Positions 1-8,265 are shown, counted from the first letter of the stretch. The stretch: DNA of 20,352 nt from Methylococcaceae bacterium (GCA_021647145.1 JAKIVF010000061.1:1-20352); one strand, 5' to 3'. Notes: generated by a model from the sequence alone, not told the origin. Numbers and translations are program-made.

Positions 1-662
1 TGTATGCATTTCAGAAAACCTGTATTTTTCAACATGCCTTCAGTCACACCACTAGAGTTTTTAATAGCAGCCTCTCCTTTCATTAGTCGTTCCATATATC
101 TCGCCAACAAATCCACTTCAAGATTTACTTTTGTCCCCACACTTAATTCACTTAATGTTGTTTCTAATAATGTATGGGGAACTATATTGACACAAAATTG
201 AACACCATTCACTTTATTTACTGTCAAACTCACACCATCAATACAAATTGAACCCTTTTCTGCAATATATTTTGCCAAATCATCAGGCGCTTGAAATGTA
301 TAACGAAATGATCGACCATCTTTATCTTTAGACACCACTAAACCTAGTCCATCAACATGCCCACTGACTATATGCCCACCCAGCCTTGTAGTCGGTAATA
401 ATGCTAATTCTAGGTTAACCCCAGACCCTACAGATATTGACTTTAAAGTGGTACGGAATATTGTTTCATTTGAAACATCTGCATAAAAAAAATTATCGCC
501 TAATTCTACTGCAGTTAGGCAAATCCCACTCACAGAAATACTATCACCTAAGTTAGCTTGCTCCATAGAGAGCTTTCCTGTCTCTATTTTCAACCGAAAA
601 TCTCCCTCTTGTGGTTGAATGACTGCTACTTTACCTATTGCTAAAATAATTCCTGTAAACAT
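1..662 (-). CDS. ribE: Riboflavin synthase alpha subunit, 3' end cut by window edge
   Basis: This enzyme carries out the last step of riboflavin synthesis, the dismutation of two 6,7-dimethyl-8-ribityllumazine molecules, in the cytoplasm. Translating the minus strand from the ATG at 660-662 gives 220 residues without a stop. It has the family N-terminus MFTGII and two repeated lumazine-binding domains: SVSGICLTAV (about 43-52) and GGHIVSGHVDG (95-105) mark the first, and CIDGVSLTVN (about 140-149) the second. The usual length is about 210-220 residues, so only the last codon or few are missing beyond base 1. It starts 9 bases after the ribD stop in the same direction, so it is probably cotranscribed with nrdR and ribD. 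No strong Shine-Dalgarno sequence is seen. The gene is called ribE in most bacteria and ribC in E. coli. Confidence 0.95.
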   Translation of the reverse strand, partial: MFTGIILAIGKVAVIQPQEGDFRLKIETGKLSMEQANLGDSISVSGICLTAVELGDNFFYADVSNETIFRTTLKSISVGSGVNLELALLPTTRLGGHIVSGHVDGLGLVVSKDKDGRSFRYTFQAPDDLAKYIAEKGSICIDGVSLTVNKVNGVQFCVNIVPHTLLETTLSELSVGTKVNLEVDLLARYMERLMKGEAAIKNSSGVTEGMLKNTGFLKCI

Positions 663-671
663 TTTATTCTA

Positions 672-1754
672 TTAACTATTAAAAACCAGCCTTAAATCAG
701 GCCCTACTTGACGAACATTTGTTATCTTTAATTGTTTTTTATCATCCATTGTTTGCATTTCTGGCAAGTGAAATAAACCACGTCCTTGATTACCTAAAAT
801 ACAGGGAGCCATATAAACAACCCATTCATCAACTAAATCTTGCTTTAGTAATGCGCCATTTAAAATTGCCCCCGCTTCGACTAACACAGTATTAATTTGT
901 TTCTCTCCTAAAAAAACCATCACTGCTTCTAAATCCAGACGACGCTCATTATTCTTAATCTGAAAGACTTGAAAGCCAGCAGCTTCTAACTCTATGATTT
1001 TTTTCTCATCATCACTCGTCGTTAAAATCCAGCTTTCCCCAGCTAACGTTAGCATTTTAGCTGTCAAAGGCATCTGTAATAACGAATCAAGTACCACTCT
1101 AACCGGTTGTTTAACCTCGATATCAAGACGAACATTCAAGGAAGGGTCGTCAGCTAAAACAGTGTTAATTCCCGTCAATACTGCGGAACTTTTCGCTCTC
1201 AAACTTTGCACGTCCCTTCGAGACTGTGATGATGTAATCCACTGGCTGTCCCCTGAAGCCATTGCTGTTCGACCATCTAAACTCATTCCTAATTTACTAC
1301 GCACAAATGGCAGCCCTGTTGTCATTCGCTTTATATACCCCTGATTTAAAGCTTCTGCATCTTGCTGTAAAACGCCACATTCAACGATTAAACCAGCTTC
1401 TTGCATTTTTTTTATTCCTTTCCCTCCAACTAGAGGATTTGGGTCTTGCATAGCAACAACAACACGCTTTATACCCGCGGCTACCAACGCTTCGCAACAT
1501 GGCCCTGTTTTTCCATAATGACTACAAGGCTCTAAAGTAACGTATGCAGTAGCACCTTTTACGTTAGCAACTTGTTTTAAAGCATCCACCTCAGCATGAT
1601 CACTTCCTGCCTTAACATGCCAGCCTTTAGCAATAACTTCTCCATTTAAAACCAAAAGACAACCAACACTGGGGTTTGGGTCTGTTGTAAAACATCCTTT
1701 TTTTGCTATTTTTATGGCTGTTGCCATAAAAATAGCATCTTGATTTAAACTCAT
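672..1754 (-). CDS. ribD: Bifunctional riboflavin biosynthesis deaminase/reductase RibD
   Basis: RibD performs two steps of riboflavin synthesis: deamination of the GTP-derived pyrimidine, then NADPH-dependent reduction of its ribosyl side chain. The 360-residue protein has the full two-domain length. The N-terminal deaminase domain carries the zinc and catalytic motifs HAEV (53-56) and PCSHYGKTGPCC (76-87), giving H53, C77 and C86 as likely zinc ligands. The C-terminal reductase domain starts near residue 150, with VRSKLGMSLDGRTA and, later, VLVEAGAILNGALL typical of the RibD reductase fold. The start ATG overlaps the nrdR stop by 4 bases (ATGA), so the two are probably translationally coupled, and ribE follows after 9 bases. 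Confidence 0.97.
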   Translation of the reverse strand: MSLNQDAIFMATAIKIAKKGCFTTDPNPSVGCLLVLNGEVIAKGWHVKAGSDHAEVDALKQVANVKGATAYVTLEPCSHYGKTGPCCEALVAAGIKRVVVAMQDPNPLVGGKGIKKMQEAGLIVECGVLQQDAEALNQGYIKRMTTGLPFVRSKLGMSLDGRTAMASGDSQWITSSQSRRDVQSLRAKSSAVLTGINTVLADDPSLNVRLDIEVKQPVRVVLDSLLQMPLTAKMLTLAGESWILTTSDDEKKIIELEAAGFQVFQIKNNERRLDLEAVMVFLGEKQINTVLVEAGAILNGALLKQDLVDEWVVYMAPCILGNQGRGLFHLPEMQTMDDKKQLKITNVRQVGPDLRLVFNS

Positions 1755-2203
1755 TTTTTCTTTAGACGTTCAATCATTTCGGTAAATTCATCAAGATCTT
1801 GAAAACTTCGATACACTGAAGCAAAACGAACATAAGCCACATGATCAAGAGAGCTAAGTTCTTTCATCACTAATTCTCCCAGCTCACCCGCTTTAATTTC
1901 ACGGTCTCCTCGTGCGGTCATTGCCTTTTTAATACGGCTCACTGCCGCCTCAACATCTTCACTTTTAACCGGTCGTTTTTCTAATGATCTCTGCATCCCG
2001 GCTCGAAGTTTTATTTCATCAAAACTTTCTCTAGCGCCATCTCGCTTAATAATTTTTGGTAATGTTAATTCAGCAATTTCATAAGTTGTAAATCGTTCTT
2101 TACAAGACAAACATTCACGTCGACGTCTAACTTGATCCCCTTCACTCGCCAATCGAGAATCAATTACTCGAGTATCTTGAGCAGCACAAAAGGGACAACG
2201 CAT
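1751..2203 (-). CDS. nrdR: Transcriptional repressor NrdR
   Basis: NrdR is a nucleotide-sensing repressor of ribonucleotide reductase operons. It binds ATP or dATP through an ATP-cone domain and DNA through a zinc ribbon. From the ATG at 2201-2203 the product is 150 residues, the normal length. Zinc ligands are visible as C3, C6, C31 and C34, followed by RERFTTYE-like sequence and an ATP cone from about residue 49 (PKIIKRDGARESFD). I chose this start over one 9 codons upstream because the family begins MRCPFC and because AGGTGA lies at the right distance before it. No NrdR target gene or obvious tandem NrdR box is seen in the window. The nrdR-ribD-ribE order is common in proteobacteria. Confidence 0.97.
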   Translation of the reverse strand: MRCPFCAAQDTRVIDSRLASEGDQVRRRRECLSCKERFTTYEIAELTLPKIIKRDGARESFDEIKLRAGMQRSLEKRPVKSEDVEAAVSRIKKAMTARGDREIKAGELGELVMKELSSLDHVAYVRFASVYRSFQDLDEFTEMIERLKKK

Positions 2204-2263
2204 AATTTCACCTAATTCTTTCAAAGACAATAAAGACTGCCATTCAACAACAATACAAATTAT

Positions 2264-2269
2264 ATTATA
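2264..2269 (-). promoter_or_regulatory. Probable -10 box of the nrdR-ribD-ribE operon
   Basis: Read on the minus strand this is a perfect TATAAT preceded by TGG, which makes an extended -10 element. It lies about 60 bases before the nrdR start in the 147-base gap between nrdR and the divergent aldolase-family gene. No good -35 box sits 17 bases upstream, which fits an extended -10 promoter. The call rests on sequence match only. No convincing promoter for the plus-strand gene was found in the same gap. Confidence 0.5.
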
Positions 2270-2350
2270 CCAATTGCCACAATGATAATATAAACTGAAA
2301 ATAGATAATTCTGTACTTCACTTAAAATTTCATCTATTCCAATAAATTTT

Positions 2351-3010
2351 ATGAAAAAGCCCGAAGGCGTAATTAAGTACCACCTTAATCACCAAAACTC
2401 CCCTATTGATCAACGATTGGCTATTTCTGAAATAAATGCGTGGAGAACAATATTCTTTAAGCTTGGGCTTATTGGTCAATTCGCTGAAAGATATGAAGGT
2501 TATGGCTTTGGAAATATTAGCCAACGAGTCATATTAACAAACATGAATGAAGTTCAGTTTATTATTAGTGGCACTCAAACAGGGCATCTTGAATCGTTAT
2601 CAAGACATCATTATTGCTCCATACATAAAGCATGTACCCAAGGCAACAAGATAAACTCCACCGGAGAAACTAAACCTTCTTCGGAAGCCTTAACTCATGC
2701 AAGTATTTATCAGCAAAGCAAAGGGATTCAGTCCGTTATACACATTCATTGTCCAAAAATATGGAATAATACACATCTGCTAAAAATACCCTATACTTCT
2801 AAAGATATTACTTATGGAACACCAGAAATGGCAGCTGAAGTTAAACGGCTATTTCAGTCCTCTATTAAAGAAAATACAGCTATTTTCAGTATGCTAGGTC
2901 ATGAGGATGGCATTATTGCTTTTTCAGACTCAATGGAAAAAGCAGCAAATGCATTAATTAAATTATTCTCAAGTGCTATTAAACTTGAGCAAAACAAGCA
3001 ACAAAGATAA
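2351..3010 (+). CDS. Class II aldolase/adducin family protein
   Basis: This 219-residue cytoplasmic protein belongs to the zinc-dependent class II aldolase/adducin family, whose members cleave or epimerise phosphorylated sugars or dehydrate methylthioribulose phosphate. The expected active-site pattern is present: GNIS (54-57), ISGTQTG (72-78), the acidic residue E112 in KPSSEALTHA, metal ligands H131 and H133 in VIHIHCP, and a third histidine, H184, in GHEDG. The protein therefore looks catalytically intact. The substrate cannot be told from sequence; it does not closely match what I recall of FucA, AraD or MtnB. It is divergent from nrdR, and grxC follows in the same direction after 33 bases. 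No strong ribosome binding site precedes the ATG. Confidence 0.85.
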   Translation: MKKPEGVIKYHLNHQNSPIDQRLAISEINAWRTIFFKLGLIGQFAERYEGYGFGNISQRVILTNMNEVQFIISGTQTGHLESLSRHHYCSIHKACTQGNKINSTGETKPSSEALTHASIYQQSKGIQSVIHIHCPKIWNNTHLLKIPYTSKDITYGTPEMAAEVKRLFQSSIKENTAIFSMLGHEDGIIAFSDSMEKAANALIKLFSSAIKLEQNKQQR

Positions 3011-3043
3011 AATATACCATCACATTATAATATACTAATAAAT

Positions 3044-3304
3044 ATGCTTGAAATTCTTATCTATACTACAAATATTTGCCCTTATTGCATCATGGCAAAA
3101 AGACTTTTAGACAAAAAAGGAGTCTCTTACTCAGAAATAAATGTTGATTCTAAACCTGAACTACGTCAAGAAATGATGGAAAAAACTCAACGAAGAACTG
3201 TTCCGCAAATATTTATTGGAGATTTTCACGTCGGTGGTTTCGATGATTTACATCTGCTTGAAAAGAGAAATGAACTAGATCCTTTGCTAGCCAACATTCA
3301 GTAA
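3044..3304 (+). CDS. grxC: Glutaredoxin 3
   Basis: This is a small dithiol glutaredoxin that reduces disulfides and glutathione adducts in the cytoplasm using glutathione. The 86-residue protein has the CPYC active site (C12 to C15), the cis-proline TVP motif (52-54) and the GGFDDL glutathione-binding motif (64-69). The length is normal for GrxC. The ATG at 3044 gives the usual short N-terminus before the first beta strand. It lies 33 bases after the aldolase-family gene and may be cotranscribed with it, although no Shine-Dalgarno sequence is evident. Downstream it converges with the ppnP remnant and metZ on the other strand. Confidence 0.95.
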   Translation: MLEILIYTTNICPYCIMAKRLLDKKGVSYSEINVDSKPELRQEMMEKTQRRTVPQIFIGDFHVGGFDDLHLLEKRNELDPLLANIQ

Positions 3305-3311
3305 CTTTTTC

Positions 3312-3506
3312 CTACCAAGTAAAACCAGAATCATTCACTTTTGAAGTATGAACAGCAGTATTCCACTGGTTTTTTACAATAGTATTAAAAGTCTATTCAC
3401 CCAGCAACATAAAATCTAAGGTTTTTGAGTCATCTTCAAACCGAATAGTCAGACTATTAACTTATCCATCAAAATAAGTATTAGCTTTTGTTACTACTTT
3501 TACATT
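3312..3506 (-). pseudogene. Decayed ppnP-like pyrimidine/purine nucleoside phosphorylase
   Basis: Reading one minus-strand frame from 3506 gives KANTYFDG, a TAA stop, VNSLTIRFEDDSKTLDFMLLGE, a TAG stop, then TFNT and QWNTAV-like sequence ending at TAG (3312-3314). The first half matches what I know of the PpnP (YaiE, DUF1255) family, which reads roughly YFDGKV...FADGSKKTLGIMLPGEYEF. The TAA sits where the family has Lys and the TAG where it has Tyr, so each stop is explained by a single base change. The stretch between TFNT and QWNT is about 20-25 residues too short, which indicates an internal deletion, and no start codon is left in frame. An intact PpnP is a ~95-residue cupin that phosphorolyses nucleosides. 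It lies just after metZ on the same strand. Confidence 0.62.
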
Positions 3507-3529
3507 TTAAATATTATCTTAATAATTTT

Positions 3530-4711
3530 CTACAAACCATTCAAAAGGTCATTTTTAATATCTTCAACATTTTCCAATCCGACAGAAATTCTGACCAAGC
3601 TGTCTTTTATCCCCACTTCTGCTCTAACTTCAGGTGACAACCTACTATGTGTTGTCGTTGCTGGGTGAGTGATGGTCGATTTTACATCACCTAGGTTTGC
3701 AGTTATTGATATCATTTTTGTGGCATCTATCAATCTCCACGCATGCTCTTGACCTCCCGTCAATTCAAAACTCACAACACCCCCAAAATGACTTTGCTGT
3801 GTTTTTGCTAACTCGTGCTGAGCATGCGAATTCAATCCAGGATAGTGAACTTTTGCTACACCACTTTGCCTATCTAACCATTTTGCCAAATCAAAGGCAC
3901 TATCACAATGAGCCTTCATGCGCACAGCCAAGGTTTCTAACCCTGATAAAAACACCCAAGCATTAAATGGGCTCATTGTTGCCCCCCCTGTTCTTAAATA
4001 AGGATAAATATTATTTTCAATAATCTCATCACTTGCTATCACTGCGCCACCAACGCATCGGCCCTGGCCATCAATATATTTAGTTGCTGAATGAACAACA
4101 ATATCTGCTCCAAGTTCTAGCGGTTTCAACAACACAGGTGTACAAAAAACATTATCAACTATTAATAGACAGCCATGATTATGTGCTATTTCTGCAAGGA
4201 CTTTAATATCTGCAATTTCTATCAAAGGGTTTGAAGGTGTTTCTAAAAAAAGAAACCGAGTATTTGGCTTTATTGCCGCTTCCCATGTAGCAAGACTTGT
4301 TAACTCAACAAAATCTGTTTCTACTCCAAATTTACTAAAATAATTTTGAAACAGTAAGACTGTATTTCCAAAAACACTACGAGAACAAACCACATGATCA
4401 CCAGCTTTTAACAGCCCCATCCCTACAGCCATAATAGCAGCCATTCCAGATGAAAATGCAAGACACCGCTCGCCTTTTTCCATTAAAGCAAGACGTTGTT
4501 GAAATACGTCAACAGTAGGGTTGGTGAATCGGGAATATATATTACCTGGCTGTTTACCAGTAAATCTTAATGCGGCTTCCTCAGCACTTTTAAACACGTA
4601 ACTGGAAGTAGCAAAAATGGGTATGCTATGTTCATCATGATGAGTACGATCATACCCAGCTCTAATCGCTTGTGTTTCTAAAGAGTAGTTATTCCAGTCA
4701 AAGTCAGTCAT
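3530..4711 (-). CDS. metZ: O-succinylhomoserine sulfhydrylase
   Basis: This PLP enzyme makes homocysteine directly from O-succinylhomoserine and sulfide in methionine synthesis, bypassing cystathionine. The 393-residue protein is a full-length member of the Cys/Met metabolism PLP family. Visible motifs are YSRFTNPT (59-66), the phosphate-binding SSGMAA region (87-92), ETPSNP (157-162), the cofactor aspartate in VDN (185-187) and the Schiff-base lysine K211 in SATKYIDGQGR. The metZ assignment over metB or metC rests on the overall motif pattern and on position near purF, which is the usual gammaproteobacterial neighbour. Here purF is separated by a lipoprotein gene and a 467-base gap, so metZ probably has its own promoter. 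The ribosome binding site is weak. Confidence 0.92.
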   Translation of the reverse strand: MTDFDWNNYSLETQAIRAGYDRTHHDEHSIPIFATSSYVFKSAEEAALRFTGKQPGNIYSRFTNPTVDVFQQRLALMEKGERCLAFSSGMAAIMAVGMGLLKAGDHVVCSRSVFGNTVLLFQNYFSKFGVETDFVELTSLATWEAAIKPNTRFLFLETPSNPLIEIADIKVLAEIAHNHGCLLIVDNVFCTPVLLKPLELGADIVVHSATKYIDGQGRCVGGAVIASDEIIENNIYPYLRTGGATMSPFNAWVFLSGLETLAVRMKAHCDSAFDLAKWLDRQSGVAKVHYPGLNSHAQHELAKTQQSHFGGVVSFELTGGQEHAWRLIDATKMISITANLGDVKSTITHPATTTHSRLSPEVRAEVGIKDSLVRISVGLENVEDIKNDLLNGL

Positions 4712-5178
4712 TTTTCAATCAATTGCATGTAGCCTAAATAAAATGGTGAAACAAATAATACTCTCTCATTTGGTGAGAGGTAGAAAACGTTCAACTGATT
4801 TATAGGCTTAGAGAAGAAGCTCTCAAAAAAAGTTGTGAGATATTGGTTGAAACTAGAAAAACCTATTAATCACCAAATTAACAGGGCCTACAAGAACCAT
4901 GGGCTAGCTGATTTTTCTTGGTATAACACCATTTTAATAATGATTAAGAATGCTTCTAGTTAATTGATGAATAAAAAAATAATAAAGATGCCCTTAAGTG
5001 ATTATAATCGAAAATAATATGACTTTTTTGCAGAAAAACCACAAATATTTGATGAGCCAATATTTACAAATACTTTATACACTATCAATTAACAAACTAT
5101 CTAGAAAAAACCTGTATTACTCTGAATTATTTTCTATTTATCTCATCAACTGTATCTGTTTCTTTAGCCTTATTAAGG
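4712..5178. other. 467-base intergenic gap, no gene recognised
   Basis: The gap lies between metZ and the lipoprotein gene and is very AT-rich. It holds a short perfect hairpin at 4763-4779 (CTCTCA, loop of 5, TGAGAG) without a following T-run. Short broken reading frames occur on the plus strand around 4790-4960, but none matches a family I recognise. A 65-codon plus-strand frame at 4998-5195 has low-complexity, Ile/Leu/Phe-rich content and overlaps the lipoprotein gene's 3' end, so I do not call it. The region must hold the metZ promoter, but I see no convincing -35/-10 pair. Confidence 0.5.
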
Positions 5179-5622
5179 TTATTTTCTTTTTTTAGTTGAA
5201 TCTATAGATTTATTCAATTCTAATTCAATCTCTTTCCGATGATTTTTCAACGTATGTACTGCATTAATAAAGTCTGTAGCTACAGCTTGGTCTTTAACAT
5301 AAAGGCGATATAAAGCTCTATGATTATCACCCCAAATAGTTACAACCTTCCTTTTCCTTTTTTCATGTAAGTCAATTTTTTGAATATCATCAAAATAAAT
5401 ATAGGTCAGCGTAGATCTTACCCCACTGATAACCTTAAAATAATCAGGTTTAATTTCCACATATCTAACAATACGTTTAGGCACTTGATAACTTAGGGTT
5501 TCTTTAAGAACATTCATTGTTCTTGAAATATCTGGAAATACTTGAGGCTCATAAGGTATGTGAGTTGCAGGACATCCCATAAAGAATAAAAAACTAAAAT
5601 AAACAAGTATTTTTATATTCAT
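5179..5622 (-). CDS. Small predicted lipoprotein, function unknown
   Basis: The 147-residue protein starts with a short lipoprotein signal: MNIK, a hydrophobic stretch (about 5-14) and a lipobox FMGC with the lipidated cysteine at residue 17. It would therefore be exported and anchored to a membrane facing the periplasm; the residue after the cysteine is Pro, not Asp, so nothing indicates retention in the inner membrane. The body alternates charged and beta-prone segments (for example RSTLTYIYFDDIQKIDL), with a charged, lysine-rich tail, and has no motif I recognise. The gene begins 20 bases after the purF stop in the same direction, so it may be the last gene of the purF transcript. This is not part of the usual metZ-purF arrangement and looks like a lineage-specific insertion. 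Confidence 0.7.
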   Translation of the reverse strand: MNIKILVYFSFLFFMGCPATHIPYEPQVFPDISRTMNVLKETLSYQVPKRIVRYVEIKPDYFKVISGVRSTLTYIYFDDIQKIDLHEKRKRKVVTIWGDNHRALYRLYVKDQAVATDFINAVHTLKNHRKEIELELNKSIDSTKKRK

Positions 5623-5642
5623 AATTTGCTCGATAGTATTTT

Positions 5643-7151
5643 TTATACAGCATTTTGCATATCAATAACACAATGTTCAGAGCTCCGGTTTTTTTGAGCC
5701 CCATCATTTCTCAACATATTTATACGATCTAAATAAGCGTCATCAATATCGTCTGTTATATATTCCTTATTAAAACAAGAAGTATCAAAATGTTTAATAT
5801 TGACATTACCTTTTTGGACAGCATCTATCAAATCCTCTAGGTTCTGATAAATCATTTTATCTGCGCCAATCGCCACACCCACTTCTTCTTCCGTACGATT
5901 ATGTGCAATGAGTTCTTCTACTGACGGCATATCAATGCCGTAGACATTGGGATATCTAACTGGAGGCGCTGCTGAGGCAAAATAAACTTTTTTTGCTCCC
6001 GCATCTCTAGCCATTTGAATAATCTGCTCAGACGTTGTTCCTCTAACAATTGAATCATCAACTAATAAAACATTTTTTCCTTCAAACTCTAAGTCAATCG
6101 CATTTAGCTTTTGCTTAACAGATTTTTTCCGCATTTGCTGGCCTGGCATAATAAAGGTTCTACCTATATATCGGTTTTTCATAAAACCTTCTCTAAATTT
6201 GACACCCAGTTTATAAGCCATTTGCAAAGCCGATGTTCTACTCGTATCCGGTATAGGAATAACAACATCAATATCATGCTCTGGCCACTCTTTTAGCACT
6301 TTTTCTGCTAGTTTTTCACCCATCCGTAATCTTGCTTTATAAACCGAAATATCATCAAGAATCGAATCTGATCTCGCAAAATAAACATATTCAAAAATGC
6401 ATGGACAATGATCTACAATATCTGAACATTGTTTGGCATGAAATTTACCTGTTAGTTCAATAAAAACTGCTTCACCTGGCTTTATATCTCTAGTTAATTC
6501 AAAATCTAAAACTTTAAGTGCTACATTTTCAGAAGCAACCATATAGTCAGAACCTTCCTCTGTTTTTCTTTCTCCAAAGACCATCGGTCTAATTCCATGA
6601 GGGTCTCTAAAAGCCAAAACACCAAAGCCTGCAATCATAACTACCGCCGCATACGCTCCCCTGCAGCGCCTATGTACCGCTGACACAGCTTGAAACACAT
6701 CATCTGCATCTATTCGTAACTTACCCAATTGTTGTAATTCATGAGCAAAAACATTCAACAAAATTTCAGAATCAGAATCTGTATTGATATGTCTTTGGTC
6801 ATCCTTAAACAACTGCTTCTTTAATTCTTCGATATTCGTTAAATTACCATTATGTGCCAGAGTCAAACCAAAAGGGGAATTAACATAAAAAGGCTGCGCT
6901 TCAGAAGAACTAGAACAACCTGCAGTTGGGTAACGCACGTGGGCAATGCCCATCGTACCTTTCAACTTCATCATTTGTTCATTTGAAAAAACATCTCTTG
7001 TTAGGCCATTATCTTTGCGTAAGTAAAACCGACCTTCATCGCAAGTAACAATGCCAGCTGCATCTTGCCCCCGATGCTGTAAAACAGTGAGTGCATCATA
7101 AAGATCCTGATTTACATTATGATGAGAAACAATACCAGCAATACCACACAT
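5643..7151 (-). CDS. purF: Amidophosphoribosyltransferase
   Basis: PurF catalyses the first committed step of de novo purine synthesis, making 5-phosphoribosylamine from PRPP and glutamine. The 502-residue protein has the N-terminal nucleophile glutaminase domain with C2 in MCGIAGIV, RGQD (27-30), HNGNL (100-104) and DSDSE (125-129). The C-terminal phosphoribosyltransferase domain carries the PRPP loop VLLVDDSIVRGTTS (361-374). Cysteine 2 directly follows the initiator Met, so mature enzyme arises by Met removal without a longer propeptide, as in the E. coli type. It lies 16 bases after cvpA, the standard arrangement. No PurR operator is apparent. Confidence 0.98.
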   Translation of the reverse strand: MCGIAGIVSHHNVNQDLYDALTVLQHRGQDAAGIVTCDEGRFYLRKDNGLTRDVFSNEQMMKLKGTMGIAHVRYPTAGCSSSSEAQPFYVNSPFGLTLAHNGNLTNIEELKKQLFKDDQRHINTDSDSEILLNVFAHELQQLGKLRIDADDVFQAVSAVHRRCRGAYAAVVMIAGFGVLAFRDPHGIRPMVFGERKTEEGSDYMVASENVALKVLDFELTRDIKPGEAVFIELTGKFHAKQCSDIVDHCPCIFEYVYFARSDSILDDISVYKARLRMGEKLAEKVLKEWPEHDIDVVIPIPDTSRTSALQMAYKLGVKFREGFMKNRYIGRTFIMPGQQMRKKSVKQKLNAIDLEFEGKNVLLVDDSIVRGTTSEQIIQMARDAGAKKVYFASAAPPVRYPNVYGIDMPSVEELIAHNRTEEEVGVAIGADKMIYQNLEDLIDAVQKGNVNIKHFDTSCFNKEYITDDIDDAYLDRINMLRNDGAQKNRSSEHCVIDMQNAV

Positions 7152-7167
7152 GTTTATATAATCCTGA

Positions 7168-7656
7168 TTAAAAATTCATATAATTCGTCACACCTGACGG
7201 GAGATGATCATGAAACCAAACGGCCAATGATTGAAAGGGGGGAATTAGAGTTGATTCTTTCCACCACGGATCTTCTGGTAATGGTGTTAGTCCTGCCAAC
7301 ATGACAGCAATGGATATAACCACAAGCCCTCGTCCAATTCCAAAAATCATCCCTGCAAATCTATCAGATCCCGTTAACCCTGTCTTTTTTACCAGTTCGC
7401 TTAGCAGATAGTTAACCAAAGACCCTAAAATCAAAGTGATTATAAATAAAATACCAAATGCAGCTGAAACCCTTAAAGAAGGAACACTACTGATACCTTC
7501 TAAAAGCTGGGAAAACTCTTGACTAAAAGTCAATCCCACCCAAATGGCAAAAACCCAAATAATTAATGAAAAAGCTTCTTTAATAAATCCCCTAAAAAGT
7601 CCAATAATTGAAGAAATCAATATCACTCCAATAATGCTGTAATCTATCCAGATCAT
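7168..7656 (-). CDS. cvpA: CvpA family inner-membrane protein
   Basis: CvpA is a small inner-membrane protein first linked to colicin V production in E. coli; its molecular role is still poorly defined. The 162-residue product has the family's four hydrophobic segments at roughly residues 5-22, 27-45, 64-86 and 101-122, with the conserved GxxRGF (19-24) motif after the first and DRFAGMIFGIGRG (about 98-110) leading into the last. The C-terminal tail after residue 125 is soluble. It sits immediately upstream of purF, which is its usual partner. A purine-rich AGTGGAA precedes the ATG. Confidence 0.93.
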   Translation of the reverse strand: MIWIDYSIIGVILISSIIGLFRGFIKEAFSLIIWVFAIWVGLTFSQEFSQLLEGISSVPSLRVSAAFGILFIITLILGSLVNYLLSELVKKTGLTGSDRFAGMIFGIGRGLVVISIAVMLAGLTPLPEDPWWKESTLIPPFQSLAVWFHDHLPSGVTNYMNF

Positions 7657-7767
7657 ATTTCCACTAACCTCATGTGAGCAACATTTTATAAAGCCCTAGT
7701 TTTAATCTATACAACTAAAACCCTAAAAACAGTAAAACACCATTTCGACCAAGCGCTTAGGAAAAAC

Positions 7768-8265
7768 CTATTCTGTTGAAAAAATAAGAATACCTTTCAA
7801 CCCATTTAACTTTTGTATTTTTTGCTTCATACCCTCTGCTCTTTTTTTATTAAGCTCAGGACCAACCCTGACTCTATGTAACACTCCATTTTCACTTGAA
7901 ATGCTTTTGATTGTCACGGGAAAACCTTGTTGTCTAATCTTATCTCGAAATGAAATCGCGTTATTTTCTTCGCCAAAAATACCCACTTGAACAAACCAAC
8001 GACCCATTCCAGTTTTTGCTTGCTTTTTATTCGTTTCTGATTTTTTTAATGAATTCGTCTCAGGAAAACTAACATTTTCAATACTAGCTGAAGAATAGTC
8101 GGAATTATATTCATTAGAGATTTCTGGCTGATCAGGAATTGTTAGTTCACTTATCATTTTACCACTTTCATCAATAGGGTCATCAAAAATCATGGGCACA
8201 AATATGGCCGCTAATGCTGTAATAACAACAGCCCCTACTAATCGTTGCTTTAAATCTTGATCCAT
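7768..8265 (-). CDS. SPOR-domain protein, DedD-like
   Basis: The 165-residue protein has a bitopic inner-membrane layout: a short cytoplasmic N-terminus (MDQDLKQRLVGA), one membrane segment at about 10-26, a low-complexity Ser/Asn/Glu-rich linker, and a C-terminal SPOR domain from about residue 85 (RWFVQVGIFGEENNA). SPOR domains bind denuded septal peptidoglycan, and DedD in E. coli helps constriction at division. The position between folC and cvpA is that of dedD in gammaproteobacteria. I chose the ATG at 8263-8265 because GAGG lies 8 bases upstream; a TTG four codons earlier would overlap that site. A 111-base gap separates it from cvpA. Confidence 0.88.
   Translation of the reverse strand: MDQDLKQRLVGAVVITALAAIFVPMIFDDPIDESGKMISELTIPDQPEISNEYNSDYSSASIENVSFPETNSLKKSETNKKQAKTGMGRWFVQVGIFGEENNAISFRDKIRQQGFPVTIKSISSENGVLHRVRVGPELNKKRAEGMKQKIQKLNGLKGILIFSTE

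Noticed and set aside
2201..2230. Longer NrdR start at 2230
   Set aside because: The family begins MRCPFC, and AGGTGA is correctly spaced for the ATG at 2201-2203. The extra nine residues would include this site.
2204..2350. FMN riboswitch controlling the riboflavin genes
   Set aside because: The gap is only 147 bases, AT-rich, and lacks the conserved multi-helix RFN sequence blocks.
3312..3506. Stop-codon recoding or readthrough in the ppnP-like frame
   Set aside because: Both TAA and TAG occur in it, a segment is also missing and there is no start codon. Other genes in the window end normally at TAA, TAG or TGA, so decay is the simpler reading.
4763..4779. Rho-independent terminator
   Set aside because: The 6-base stem is perfect, but no T-run follows on either strand and it lies ahead of metZ, not behind a gene.
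4998..5195. 65-codon plus-strand reading frame
   Set aside because: It is low-complexity AT-rich sequence, has no ribosome binding site and overlaps the 3' end of the lipoprotein gene on the other strand.
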